From positions 7,392,713-7,456,712 of the forward strand of contig CM055100.1 of the NCBI GenBank assembly GCA_029204225.1: a DNA stretch of 64,000 nucleotides, given 5' to 3'. The notes under the pieces are model-generated. The model had not been told where the DNA came from, made no database searches, and saw only the letters and a program-made list of their open reading frames with translations. How positions within the stretch are numbered: position 1 is the first letter of the stretch; each line of letters opens with the position of its first letter. Shown here in pieces: positions 1 through 11,163 of the stretch. The stretch is from Diphasiastrum complanatum (lineage: Eukaryota > Streptophyta > Lycopodiopsida > Lycopodiales > Lycopodiaceae). The position numbers and the translations under genes were made by a program.

Positions 1-346
1 TGTATATATAGGTGATGATATCTCACCAAAATCAATCAAGCAATTTCATGTTTTTTCTCTCATAATGGTGCAATTGCTCTCTATGTTCATAATTGTTTGA
101 GTACTTGTGATTACTAATGATTATAGGATTGAATGTAGGTCTGGTGTACAGTACTCAAACTGTGGGAGGCCGTACTTTCACACGTGTGAAGCCTTCTTCA
201 AGGATTTGGGCCATTTAGTGAGGTTCAAGCATAGATTTTTGATGGATTTTGATGGTTCAACTTGTGCTAATCTTATGAAATCATAATCTATTGTTTCCCT
301 CATCATTTCAAGTGTTTTAGGATCCTTATTTGCTGTAATTTTTACA
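1..346 (+). repeat. 5' LTR of copia copy 1 (right part only)
   Basis: Matches 5476-5821 with one difference noticed (A versus G in the TACTCA-ACTG stretch). It ends TTTTTACA directly before the primer-binding site. It carries the palindrome CACACGTGTG at 179-188. Confidence 0.95.
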
Positions 347-358
347 TGGTATCAGAGC
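347..358 (+). other. Primer-binding site (tRNA-iMet) of copia copy 1
   Basis: TGGTATCAGAGC follows the LTR without a gap. This is the standard complement of the 3' end of plant initiator tRNA-Met used to prime minus-strand synthesis. Confidence 0.93.
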
Positions 359-1157
359 CTAAAGGCTGAAATGAGCTAAATCCTTGGTTTGCATTCAATT
401 TGATCACAATTTTTGATCTAAATCTTGTGTAGATTGGATCTTAGCATCTAGTATTGATTCTAGAACTCAAAGTGAGTCAAATACATTGGAGATTGGTGTT
501 GTGTGACTTCATTTGCAGGTGTTTAGGTGTCTAAAACCAGAGGCAAAGTTGAATTCAATTCACATTACCAAGATAGCAAGTTTTGCTTGCTCCAAGCATT
601 GATTTCTAAGCGAGTTTTGGAGGTGATTTCATAGAGAAGGCTTTCTAGCATTCAAGGAGAGGGAAGATCAGAGTTTTGGGGACTCTTCAAGGCTGTTCTA
701 AGGTGTAGTAGGCACCTCCTAAAGTGATTTAGGTTCAGTCCAACCATTGCTTGACTTATGCACCAAATTAGATCAATTTTTCATCAATTTTGATCATTTT
801 TTGCTTGTGATTGGATAGTAGATTGTGTTGCATCCTCATTAAGTTCCATTTAGATCTTTTACAAGTGATTTTGGAAGTATATTAGGTTGCTGAAATTCAC
901 TCTTGATCAGATCATTTGGAAGCTTTAATGTTCTTTATAGAAAGAGGGGCAATTCTACTAGTATTGTCTACTTCAATCAAGCAAGTGCATTGTTTCTAGT
1001 ATTCTATGATTTGATTTTGTTAGAGATCATTATTAGATCTTTATAGGAAATCTATTACTGATCTTTTCAGGTCCCTAAGAAGTGGGATAAGGTAGACCTT
1101 CAATCAAATCAATAGAAGTAACCTTCATTTGTGTCAAGTCCTTGATTAGGAGACTAG
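359..1157 (+). other. Untranslated leader of copia copy 1
   Basis: About 800 bases between primer site and gag start, with no long open frame. It is repeated in reverse complement at 15133-15931 of copy 2. It presumably holds packaging and dimerisation signals, but none can be named from sequence. Confidence 0.8.
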
Positions 1158-2045
1158 ATGGCATCTATAAATGCATATCTTTTGGATACTAATGAAAGGC
1201 TCAACAAAACTAACTATTCCATATGGAAAGTTAGAATGGAATCTATCATGATCATGCAAGATCTGATGGAAATTGTAAATGGTAAGGAGGGTGAACCTAT
1301 TCATCCTCAAGAAAAAGCCAAATACATCAAGAGGTGCAATGTTGCACTACATTGCATAAAAATGAATGTTGCAAATGAACTCTTAAGAGAGGTAGGAGAT
1401 TGCACTTCAGCTCAAGATGCTTGGGAGACTTTGCAAAAGGTCTATGAATCCAAGAACCAAACTAGAATGTTAGCTTTGAAGAATCAAATCTATAGAAGCT
1501 ATCAAAAGAAAGGAGAGAGTGCACATACTTTTGTCCTAAGAGTAAAGGAATTGAACAAAGAGCTAGCCTTTATAGGTGACCCTATCAAGGATGAAGAGCT
1601 TGTTCAACTCATATTGAATGGACTAAGCTTTGAATTTGACAATTTGGTTCAGGGATATGCAATTATGGGTAAGCTACCCATACTTGAAGAACTCCAAGGC
1701 ACACTCATGGCCGAGGAATCAAGAAGGAGCCAAATGCAAGAGAGGATGGATAGGCTTTCCATCCAAGGTGGAGATGACCAAGCTCTCTTCACCAAAGGCA
1801 AAGGCAAGTCCAAAGGCAAAGGATCAACATTCAAGAAGTCTACAAAGCTTGAGGATCAAGAAGGACCCCCAAAGGCATCTCCATCAACCACCAAAGTCAA
1901 GAAGGACAAATCAAAGGTGAAGTGCTACTATTGTAGCAAGATGGGGCATTATGCCTCGGAATGCTTCAAGAGGAAGCAAGATCAAAGCCAAGCCAACATG
2001 AGCAAGAGGAGGAGGAGGAGAGTTCACATGAGGACTCTCTCATGA
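1158..2045 (+). pseudogene. copia copy 1 gag (frameshifted at its 3' end)
   Basis: The Gag protein coats element RNA in cytoplasmic virus-like particles. The N-terminal part (about residues 10-150) has the look of plant copia gag (KLNKTNYSIWK-like start, then the LKNQIYRSYQKK region). A lysine-rich stretch near residues 215-250 precedes a CCHC zinc knuckle, CYYCSKMGHYASEC, at about 255-269. In copy 2 the same frame runs on into protease; here one A is missing from the AGCAAAGAGG context near 2004, so the last residues are out of frame and translation stops at 2045. The start ATG is the first after the leader and is the same in both copies. Family assignment is secure; the protein ending is an artefact of the deletion. 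Confidence 0.93.
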
Positions 2046-2359
2046 TGTCCATATTTTCTTCAACAAGCTTCAAAGGAGAAGATCCTTGGTGGATTGACTC
2101 GGGTGCTAGTTCACACATGACTAGTAAAAGGGAGTTTTTCTCTTCTCTCTTATCTTATGATGGACCTATAAAGTCTATCTATACAGCAAATGATGAAGCT
2201 TGTCAGATTGAAGGAGTTGGTAGCATTCCCCTTTGCTTAGGATCTTCCAAAAAGATCAACATAGAAGGTGTTTTGTACATTCCTACAATAACAAAGAATC
2301 TACTAAGTGTTGGCCAAATGGTAGACAATGGTTTCAATGTTGACTTTGCTTCAAATTAA
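1961..2359 (+). pseudogene. copia copy 1 protease segment
   Basis: Continuation of the gag-pol frame after the one-base shift. It has the aspartic protease active site WWIDSGASSHMTS (D-S-G) near 2089-2127 and the LLSVGQM flap-side motif typical of copia. It ends at a TAA at 2357-2359 where copy 2 has GAA (glutamate), so a single substitution closes the frame. The protease would cut the Gag-Pol polyprotein inside particles. As the frameshift and stop lie before integrase, this copy cannot make an active Gag-Pol. Confidence 0.9.
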
Positions 2360-5125
2360 TGTTTCATCAAGAAGAAGGGTAAGATAGTGGCTAAGGGCAC
2401 TAGACTTGGCAAACTTTATAAGCTGGATGCATTTGTGGATACTAATGTTGTCATGTTGGCCGAGAAGAGCAAGATATCTACCTTTACTTTATGGCACAAA
2501 AGACTTGGACATGTCAACTCGGGTTCCATGGAGGCTATGATCAAGGAGGAGTATGCTTTAGGCCTACCAAGGTCTATTGGGAAGGAAGACAAGGTTTGTG
2601 AAGCTTGTGCCTTATCCAAGGCACATAAGAAGGTGTTTCCTAACTCCATCACAAAGTCATCTCATCCTCTTGAACTCATACACTCGGATGTGCACATTGC
2701 TAGCACCAAATCTAATGGAGGTTCATCCATGTTTTTAACCTTCATTGATGACTACTCAAGATATTGTTGGGTGTTCTTACTTTCCTTCAAGTCTCAAGTA
2801 TTTGATACTTTTGTAAAGTTCAAGTTGTTTGTGGAAAAGTATCATAATCATAGCATCAAGATTCTTAGAAGTGACAATGGTGGAGAATTCATCTCCAATG
2901 AGTTCAAGGCCTTTTGTGAGGAGGAAGGAATCAAGAAAGAGACTTCTTGTCCTTACACTCCTCAACAAAATGGAGTTGCTGAAAGAAGGAATAGAACATT
3001 ATGTGAATGTTCTAAGGCTTTAAGATTAGATGCTTGTTTGCCCAAATCCTTTTGGGGTGAGTCTCTTGTATGTGCAAACTACTTGATGAATAGGGTGTCT
3101 TGCAAAGCAATTGAAGGCAAAACTCCATATGAGATGTTGTATGGAAAGAAACCCAATCTTAATCACTTGAAAGTTTTTGGGTGTATATGTTATGTGCATG
3201 TGCCATTGGAAACAAGAACCAAGGAGGATCCATCTTCCACAAGAGGGATCATGCTTGGATATGCAAGCTCAAGCAAGGGCTACAAAGTCTATCTCCCATC
3301 CTTGAACAAATTTGTTGTTTCAAGGGATGTCATCTTTGATGAACATCATATGCATATGCTTGAAGAAGGCTCAAGTGCTCCAACAATCAAGAAGAAGATG
3401 GCCGAGGAGCAAGATCTTGGTTTTGAGGAGGAGCTCATGGAGGAGCAAGCACCAAACCCACCTATCACACCAAGGAGATCTTCAAGGGCAAAAGTGGAGC
3501 CATCAAGGCTCACATATCAAGGCAAAGGACAGCAAGTTGAGGGTACATCATCCACTTCTTATGCTTTATCTAGTTTTGAAGAACCGTCTAATGTTGAAGA
3601 TGCATTGAACTCCAAAGAATGGTATAAAGCTATGTTGGATGAGTATGATGCCTTGATTGAGAATGAAACTTGGTTGCTTGTTGAGAGACCTCAAAGGAAT
3701 GTAATAGGATGCAAGTGGGTCTTCAAGCTTAAGTTGAATGCAAATGGGAGTGTTAACAAACATAAAGCAAGATTAGTTGCAAAAGGTTATGCTCAAGAGA
3801 GAGGGATAGACTATGAGGAAACTTTTGCACCCGTGGCCAAGATGGTCACAATAAGACTAATCATTGCACTTGCATCACATTTTGGATGGATTCTATGTCA
3901 AATGGATGTCTCTAATGCTTTCTTGAATGGTTTTTTGGAAGAGGATATCTATATGGAGCAGCCACAAGGGTTCATCAAGCATGGAATGGAGAACAAAGTA
4001 TGCCATCTCCAAAGAAGCATCTATGGCTTGAAGCAAGCCTCGAGATCTTGGAATTCAAGACTACATTGCTATCTTATTTCACTTTCTTTTGTTCAAAGTG
4101 AATATGGTCCCACTCTTTACATTAAGTTTGATGATGTTGGTATTGTACTTTTACTCATTTATGTAGATGACATCATCATTAGTGGAAATAGTGTTGATGG
4201 TATTGAAAAAATCAAGATAGATCTATCCTTAGAGTTCAAGATGGTAGATCTAGGGTGTCTTCACTTCATCTTAGGCATAGAAGTACTTAGAGGGTCTGAT
4301 TTTATCTTTATAAGTCAAGTAAACTATGCTCAAAGTCTTTTGAAGAAGTTTAAGATGGAAGTATGCAAAAGTGTTGACACACCAATGGAGCAAGATGTAA
4401 AAGTGCCAAATGAAGATGATGAAAGATCCTTCATGGACATCACTTTGTTTAGGCAACTTATAGGTTCCTTAATGTGGATCACTATAACTAGACCAGATCT
4501 TAGCTTTAGTGTATGTAGGTTGAGCCAATCCATGCAAAAGCCATTGAATATCCATTGGAAAAAGGCTAAGAGGATTCTAAGATACATCTCGGGTACATTG
4601 GATTTTGGGATTCTATATAGAGGAGATGTGATTAACCTTCATGCATTTAGTGATTCAGATTTTGCAGGGGACAAGAGGGATAGGAAATCAACAAGTGCCT
4701 ATTCAACTTTCATAGGAGAAGGTGTGGTTTCATGGCTTTCAAAAAAGCAAGAAACTATATCTCTATCTTCAACCGAGGCCGAGTACAAAGCTTTGACAAC
4801 CACTACAAAGGAGGTACTTTGGATCAAGAGATTATTGGTGGAACTAAAGATCATGGATTCAGAGGAGGCACCAATCATCTACAATGACAATATATCAGCC
4901 CAACACCTTGCATCTAACCCAATCTTCCATGCAAGATCTAAGCACATTGAGATATGCCATCACTTTGTGAGAGAAATGGTGCAAGCCAAGGAGATTGCTT
5001 TGGAGCATGTTCCAAGCAATGAATGTGTAGCTGATCTACTTAATAAACCACTTCAAAAGACACCTTTTATGAAGTTCAGATCATCACTTGGAGTGATTAG
5101 TAAAGCAATGATTGAACCAAGCTAG
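2360..5125 (+). pseudogene. copia copy 1 integrase, reverse transcriptase and RNase H
   Basis: One long open frame (ATG at 2387, 912 codons) that is really the rest of pol. In order: GAG-pre-integrase zinc site with WHKRLGH and CEAC; integrase core with IDDYSRYCW, LRSDNGGEF and the PYTPQQNGVAERRNRT block around the catalytic glutamate; a serine/arginine-rich linker; reverse transcriptase from about 3600 with KWVFKLK and the catalytic YVDD near 4160-4171; RNase H with SDSDFAGD, SSTEAEYKAL, YNDN and HIEICHHFV. It ends TAG at 5123-5125 beside the purine tract. The domain set is complete and the key acidic residues are present. The ATG at 2387 is internal, not a real start; the frame is cut off from gag by the stop at 2357. 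Confidence 0.95.
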
Positions 5126-5139
5126 ATAGTGAGGAGGAG
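5125..5139 (+). other. Polypurine tract of copia copy 1
   Basis: The stretch GATAGTGAGGAGGAG lies directly before the LTR start TGTTAAAAATT and would prime plus-strand synthesis. Confidence 0.85.
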
Positions 5140-5821
5140 TGTTAAAAATTCACAATTCTAGCTTGACTAGTTTTGGTCATATGACTTGTAATTAGTTAGA
5201 TGGTCATGATGTGGCTTGTCACACGTGCCAAATAGCATAGGATTCCATTCATAAGGATGTTCTCAAGTAGACCTAAGTGTTAGAACCTTTGGAATGAGTC
5301 CAAATTATGCTTAGATACAAGGGAGAAAAAATAGGAGCTATTTTTGGTAATTTTTGCATTGTTGAGGGATCTCCAAGATTCCAAACCTAACTTGGTAGGG
5401 ATGAAAGATCCACCAAAATTAGCATTAGGGATAGGTTTAGGGCTACTCATACCTGCCCAAAACCGTGATGGATCATGTATATATAGGTGATGATATCTCA
5501 CCAAAATCAATCAAGCAATTTCATGTTTTTTCTCTCATAATGGTGCAATTGCTCTCTATGTTCATAATTGTTTGAGTACTTGTGATTACTAATGATTATA
5601 GGATTGAATGTAGGTCTGGTGTACAGTACTCAGACTGTGGGAGGCCGTACTTTCACACGTGTGAAGCCTTCTTCAAGGATTTGGGCCATTTAGTGAGGTT
5701 CAAGCATAGATTTTTGATGGATTTTGATGGTTCAACTTGTGCTAATCTTATGAAATCATAATCTATTGTTTCCCTCATCATTTCAAGTGTTTTAGGATCC
5801 TTATTTGCTGTAATTTTTACA
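5140..5821 (+). repeat. 3' LTR of copia copy 1 (682 bp)
   Basis: Begins TGTTAAAAATT and ends AATTTTTACA; the length is the same as both LTRs of copy 2. A TATATATA stretch near 5476-5485 is a plausible promoter TATA. CACACGTG occurs at about 5221 and the full palindrome CACACGTGTG at 5654-5663. Confidence 0.96.
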
Positions 5822-5889
5822 CTTATCAATAGATGGACTAGGACAATGGTGTGGTCTTTCTCCTCTTCCTTGCTATGGAGAAGAACTTC
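5822..5889. other. Spacer of unknown origin between two retroelements
   Basis: 68 bases between copy 1 and the truncated left LTR of element D. They match neither LTR nor any other part of the window that I could find. Confidence 0.5.
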
Positions 5890-6605
5890 GAAATATTTGT
5901 TTGTCCAACTATTTTTAGGGATGCTGATAAGTTGGCGACGTCGGTCAGCCAATGTAGCAAAAACGCAAAAAGTCAAAAAACTTGAAGGTGCCCTTAGACT
6001 GAAAATATGCAACTCCTAAAGGTGCCCTTAAACTAAAGGTATGTAGATCCCTAAGGCACCCTTAGATTTAAGGTAGCGAAGAAGGCGAAAAAGCCAAAAA
6101 AGCCAAAAAGTGCCTTATACTGAAGGCATAGAAGAAGGCGAAGGTACCTTAGACTAAAGGCAGTAAAAAGACAAAAAGTGCCTTAGTTTAGAGGCGGCAA
6201 AGAAAACCGAAAAAGGCAAAAAAGGTGAAGGTGGTCCAGAAATGGTTTCTGGCCAGTGTGTCACATTTTTCATGAAGGAAAAAAATGTGAAGAAGGCAAA
6301 AAAGCAAAAGGTGCCTTAAGAATGGTTTCTAAGGCATTCTGGCCACTTGGCCAGTGTGTAGCATTTTTCGTAAAGGGAAAAATACGAAGAAGGCAAAAAA
6401 GCAAAAGGTGTCTTAAGATTGGTTTCTAAGGCATTCTGGCCACTTGGCCAGTGTGTCGCAAAAGGTGCCTTAAGAATGGTTTCTATGCATTCTGGCCACT
6501 TGGCCAGTGTGTCGCATTTTTCGCCGATCTGCGAAATAGACGAAGGTGCCTACAAATTTGTTAAGGTCAAAAATAAAAGGGAAAAAATGTGAAGGTCCGA
6601 AAACA
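5890..6605 (-). repeat. 3' LTR of element D (truncated)
   Basis: Direct repeat of 9505-10263. It ends CCGAAAACA beside the purine tract; on the minus strand this gives an LTR starting TGTTTTCGG. It is filled with imperfect tandem copies of a unit containing GGTTTCTAAGGCATTCTGGCC and many short AAGGTGCCTTA units. Confidence 0.88.
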
Positions 6606-6614
6606 CTCTCCCTT
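6606..6614 (-). other. Polypurine tract of element D
   Basis: CTCTCCCTT on the plus strand (AAGGGAGAG on the coding strand), directly next to the LTR end. Confidence 0.75.
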
Positions 6615-8015
6615 AATGTGGATTCTAAAAAACTTTGAACTTCATATTTAACATATCGTTAAATCTGAGATGTTGCCTCCATAGCAGATGCTGAGAGTTT
6701 TCATTGCTTGGATGTACTTCATGACCTTTGTTAGCGCTTTCCAATGAGCTACGCCTAGATTTGACAAGAACTGGCTGAGTGTACTGATCGAATATGCAAG
6801 GTCTGGTCACGTGCAAATTATTGTGTACATCAGTGAGCCGATGATGGATTGAAACGGGTAGCGCTTCATCTCCTCCTTTTCTATCTCAATTTGAGGAGAC
6901 TGTTTCTTTGATAGTTTTAGTCTAGGGTCGAGTGGAAAGAGACTGGGTTTGCAGTTGGACATTCCATACTTTTTCAGCACGTTGTTGAGATATCGTTGCT
7001 GACTGATAAAGATCAGTCTGCTGGGTCGATCTCGTTGAATTTGGATTTCGAGACAATAGTGGGCTAGACCCATGTTAGTCATCTTGTCTTCCTAGGCCAG
7101 CATGCATTTTGTATCCTTCATCAGATTCAGATTATTATTGAATAAGAGTGTATCATCTACATAGAGAGTGATGATGATGAAGTAATCTGATACAGACAGT
7201 AGACATTCAAGTCTGCTGAGTTTGTAATAAAACTATTCTCTATTGGAAATGCATTGATCTTCTAGAACCAGACTCTAGGTGACTGTTTCATCCCGTAGAG
7301 CGCCTTGTGGATTTTGCATACAAGGTGATGTTGCTTGTCGTTGAGTTCGTATCCCTCTGGCTGCATCATGTAGATTTCCTCTTCAATGGTTCCATTGAGG
7401 AAATCGTTCTGGACATCCATATGGTGGACTTAAAGGTCTATCGCGATTGCAAAGGAGAGTAGTAGGCTGATCGATGCATGTTTGACGACTGGGCTAAAGG
7501 TTTCTGAATAATCCAGGTCTGGAATCTGAGAAAAGCCTTTGGCGACTAGCTTGGACTTGTAATAATTTAGTCTTCCTTCAGCGTTGTACTTTGCCTTGAA
7601 TATCCATTTGCATGGAATCGATTTTCGACTTCTGATTCAGAAGTGGCTATGTGAAGAGCTTGACTGTTAGAAGAGTAGCAGTGGCTGAGTTTGTAAAGAT
7701 AGTCGCTTCTTCTTCCATAGGCTAGCACCTTCCGAGATTTGTCAAGAATTGTGCAGCCATCCATATTGAATTCGACCCTCTGACCTGAATCGATGATTCT
7801 GCTAATTGAGAGTAGATTCTTGGTCAGATTTGAAACGTGGAGAACGTTGGACAGCAACTTGACCTCACCTCTTTTAAATTCAACTCTGACTGTTCCTTCA
7901 CCTCCGATTGTATGTGATGAGTTATCTCCAAGTTGCATAACTCAAAAGTGGGTGAATGACTTGTAGTTGTTGAATCAGTAGCGATGGTGAGTCATGTGTT
8001 GAGTTGCTCCAGAGT
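6615..8015 (-). pseudogene. Element D protease and reverse transcriptase, integrase missing
   Basis: Read on the minus strand from 8015 down. A protease site YLDSGATQHM lies near 7985-8015. It is followed by the protease/pre-integrase region (about 7567-7938, with NLTKNLLSISRI). The sequence then passes straight into the start of reverse transcriptase near 7600 (WIFKAKYNAEG, then KSKLVAKGFSQ and SETFSPVVKH). The whole integrase core found in other copia elements here is absent, so about 1 kb has been lost. The RT continues to about 6640 with several stops and frameshifts (longest open piece 6807-7082 with RYPFQSIIGSLMY). RNase H is absent before the purine tract. The element cannot move unaided. 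Domain identity is secure; the exact deletion ends are not. Confidence 0.88.
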
Positions 8016-8954
8016 CTAGATACTAGGAATCGATATCCTGTTGTTCTCTTTCTTTGTGGTCATGAAAGTTGTCTCATCTTCTTCTTCTTGTTGCTGATTT
8101 GAGTGACTGGTCGTAGCACTATGTGCTTGTTGTTGGAACTGCTTCTTCTTTTCGTTGTTGTACTTCAAATTTTGATAGTCCTTGATTTCGTGGCCAGTCC
8201 TCTTACAGTATCTGCAGAATAGTTTTTGCACAAGTTGGAATGATGAAGATCTTGAATTCGATCCTGGACCGAAATGTGGTCCAGACTGTATGTTGCTCCT
8301 CTTGTTAGTATAGCTTGACTTCATAGATCTCTTGGATCTAAACTTTTGATTTTTTGATTATAGAGCTTGAGGATCCGATCCTGAGTCTGAGGAGGATGCT
8401 GATATTCTTATCTCCTCTTGTAGGAGTAGCAAAATTACTCTTGATAGATTGAGGTGCTCCTGGGTAGAAATTGCCATTATCCAATTTTTGTAGGCTTCAG
8501 ATAGACTCGATAATAGAGTCATGAGTGCATCAGAATATTTTATGACTGAGCCAGTTGCAGTCATCTGCTCCATAAGATTTTTGAAAGTGTTGAGGTGACT
8601 CGAAACACTATTTGCCTCAGATATTCTGAGGGTGAAGAATTTCTTCCTCAGATGGAGCTTGGATGTAACGTCTCTAATGTCGTAGAGAGTTGCTAGGATG
8701 CTCATGCATCCTTAACGGTCTGGGCAGCACGTACTGAGTATCCTTGATGTTGAGGGTGATCATGGCAAATGCTTTGCCATCTCTTAGTCTCCACTTGGTG
8801 ATGACGGCTGCATCACTTCTAATTTGAGCTCTGTGCCATCAACGATGTCCCACAGTTCTTTGGCTAGAAGTATAACCTTCATCTTGAATTTCCAGAGATG
8901 GTAGTTATCTCCATCGAGTTTGCCAATGAGAGATGAACTAGATGATGGATCCAT
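8016..8954 (-). pseudogene. Element D gag
   Basis: Starts at an ATG at 8954 (MDPSSSSSLIGKLDGDNYHLW, a typical copia gag opening) and continues in broken frames through 8358-8705 and 8016-8324. The zinc knuckle reads CRYCKRTGHEIKDY, so the last cysteine of the CCHC box is replaced by tyrosine. Gag would package element RNA. Stops and frameshifts near 8700 and 8340 make it a pseudogene. It is separated from the primer site by about 130 bases. Confidence 0.85.
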
Positions 8955-9082
8955 TTTGGTTGAACGAGATCCTTGGTAGAAACAACGACTGTCGGAATAT
9001 TGTTGGCTGGGGGTTTGCTAGAATGACATCTTGATAGAAACAAGACTGATAATTCGCAGTAGAAATGCAGATTATTGAAATG

Positions 9083-9097
9083 CCTGATCTGATACCA
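9083..9097 (-). other. Primer-binding site of element D
   Basis: On the coding strand TGGTATCAGATCAGG: ten bases match the initiator tRNA-Met site TGGTATCAGAGC before it diverges. It directly adjoins the LTR end. Confidence 0.8.
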
Positions 9098-10263
9098 TGT
9101 CGTAAAATTGCGGGTGCACGTGAGCGGCAGCGGAAGCTCGAGGATTGAGTGTAGCATGTAGGAATGGAAACATAATAGTTAGCAGCAGAATTACTCAAGT
9201 AGAAGAATTCATACAGAATGCGCAAATGAACGACGCGGTAGTGAAACAAAAATTGCACTCTGATTAATATCGACAGTGAGTACAATAGCTTGAAGTAATA
9301 ACTTCAGCTTGCTGAGCGTGATAACGCTGGCTACAGATAACTTTGATTGAAAGAGAATTTTAATCAACACTTACATAGTTTGATTTAGCTAGTATATGTA
9401 TTTACAAGTGTCGAGAGACAAAATATCTTACAAGCCTTTAATGCTATTTACGCCAGTATTTGCATATGTACAAAGTTGGTAACCGCTAACCGCCTTTGGG
9501 ATATTTGTTTGTCCAGCTATTTTTAAGGGTTGCTGATAAGTTGGCGACGTCAGTCAGCCAATGTAGCAAAAACTCAAAAAGCCGAAAAACTTGAAGGTGT
9601 CCTTAGATTGAAGGTATGCAATTTCTGAAGGTGCCCTTACACTAAAGGTATGTAAATCCCTAATACGCCCTTAGATTTAAGGTAGCAAAGAAGGCGAAAA
9701 AGGCAAAAAAGCCGAAAAGTGCCTTATACTGAAGGCATAAAAGAAGACGAAGGTGCCTTAGACTAAAGGCAATAAAAAGACGCAAAGTGCCTTAGTTTAG
9801 AGAAGGCGAAGAAAACCGAAAAAGGCAAAAAAGGTGAAGGTGGTCCAGAAATGGTTTCTAAGTCATTCTGGCCAGTGTGTCGCATTTTTCATGAAGGAAA
9901 AAATGCGAAGAAGGCAAAAAAGCAAAAGGTGCCTTAAGAATGGTTTCTAAGGCATTCTAGCCACTTGGCCAATGTGTCGCATTTTTTATGAAAGAAAAAA
10001 TGCGAAGAAGGCGAAAAAGCAAAAGGTGCCTTAAGAATGGTTTCTAAGGCATTCTGGCCACTTGGCTAGTGTGTTACATTTTTTGTGAAGGGAAAAATGC
10101 GAGGAAGGTGAAAAAGCAAAAAGTGTCTTAAGAATGGTTTCTAAGGCATTTTGGCCACTTGGCCAGTGTGTCGCGTTTTTTGCTGATCTACGAAAAAGGA
10201 GAAGGTGCCTAAAAGTTTGTTAAGGTCAGAAAGAAAAGGAAAAAATGTGAAGGTCCGAAAATA
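9098..10263 (-). repeat. 5' LTR of element D with internal tandem repeats
   Basis: About 1166 bases. On the coding strand it ends CAATTTTACGACA. Its outer end is TATTTTCGG where the other LTR has TGTTTTCGG, a change in the conserved terminal TG. From about 9840 to 10190 there are four imperfect tandem copies of a unit of about 89-97 bases (repeat starts near 9852, 9941, 10038 and 10135). Confidence 0.87.
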
Positions 10264-10466
10264 TGAAGTCGGCCTTCGGTTTTTCAGGATGCTCATTACT
10301 TGAACGATTTGTTTAAGACTGAGCATAAAAAATCTAACAACAAAGTGAATAGAAGATCAACAAGTGCTTTTTCCACCTTTCTATATGATGGAGTAGTATC
10401 ATGGCTTTCCAATAAGCAAGATAACATCTCCTTATCTTCCACAGAATTGGAGTACAAGGGCTTGAC
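10264..10466 (+). pseudogene. Older copia B, RNase H part 1 (interrupted)
   Basis: A short piece of copia RT/RNase H with RRSTSAFSTFLYDGVVSWLS and a SLSSTELEYKGLT block matching RNase H of the other copia elements here. It is cut at its left by element D and at its right by copy 2. The reading frame resumes at 16631 on the far side of copy 2, so both pieces are one domain split by insertion. A premature TGA follows shortly after the junction at 16631. Confidence 0.88.
10462..10466. repeat. Left target-site duplication of copia copy 2
   Basis: TTGAC directly before the element; the same five bases follow it at 16626-16630. Confidence 0.93.
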
Positions 10467-11148
10467 TGTAAAAATTACAGCAAATAAGGATCCTAAAACA
10501 CTTGAAATGATGAGGGAAACAATAGATTATGATTTCATAAGATTAGCACAAGTTGAACCATCAAAATCCATCAAAAATCTATGCTTGAACCTCACTAAAT
10601 GGCCCAAATCCTTGAAGAAGGCTTCACACGTGTGAAAGTACGGCCTCCCACAGTCTGAGTACTGTACACCAGACCTACATTCAATCCTATAATCATTAGT
10701 AATCACAAGTACTCAAACAATTATGAACATAGAGAGCAATTGCACCATTATGAGAGAAAAAACATGAAATTGCTTGATTGATTTTGGTGAGATATCATCA
10801 CCTATATATACATGATCCATCACGGTTTTGGGCAGGTATGAGTAGCCCTAAACCTATCCCTAATGCTAATTTTGGTGGATCTTTCATCCCTACCAAGTTA
10901 GGGTTGGAATCTTGGAGATCCCTCAACAATGCAAAAATTACCAAAAATAGCTCCTATTTTTTCTCCCTTGTATCTAAGCATAATTTGGACTCATTCCAAA
11001 GGTTCTAACACTTAGGTCTACTTGAGAACATCCTTATGAATGGAATCCTATGCTATTTGGCACGTGTGACAAGCCACATCATGACCATCTAACTAATTAC
11101 AAGTCATATGACCAAAACTAGTCAAGCTAGAATTGTGAATTTTTAACA
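10467..11148 (-). repeat. 3' LTR of copia copy 2
   Basis: 682 bases, reverse complement of the copy 1 LTR. CACACGTGTG lies at 10625-10634. Confidence 0.96.
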
Positions 11149-11163
11149 CTCCTCCTCACTATC
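11149..11163 (-). other. Polypurine tract of copia copy 2
   Basis: CTCCTCCTCACTATC on the plus strand, the reverse complement of the copy 1 tract, between the LTR and the pol stop codon. Confidence 0.85.

Larger units (their letters stand above)
1..5821 (+). mobile_element. Ty1/copia LTR retrotransposon, copy 1
   Basis: A copia element in the order LTR, tRNA-Met primer site, leader, gag, protease, integrase, reverse transcriptase, RNase H, purine tract, LTR. Integrase before reverse transcriptase defines Ty1/copia. The window opens inside the 5' LTR, so its left end and target duplication are not visible; base 1 corresponds to 5476 of the 3' LTR. The coding part is nearly identical to the inverted copy at 10467-16625. 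This copy is dead by itself: one base is missing near 2004 (gag end) and a G-to-T change makes a TAA at 2357. The 5 bases after the element are CTTAT. Confidence 0.96.
5890..10263 (-). mobile_element. copia element D, internally deleted
   Basis: Minus-strand copia: 5' LTR 9098-10263, primer site 9083-9097, gag 8016-8954, protease, then reverse transcriptase without an integrase core, purine tract 6606-6614 and 3' LTR 5890-6605. The 3' LTR lacks the roughly 400 bases corresponding to 9098-9505. It lies inside older copia B: the B coding sequence resumes at 10264. A relative of its RT/RNase H region occurs at 59045-59690. Confidence 0.88.
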
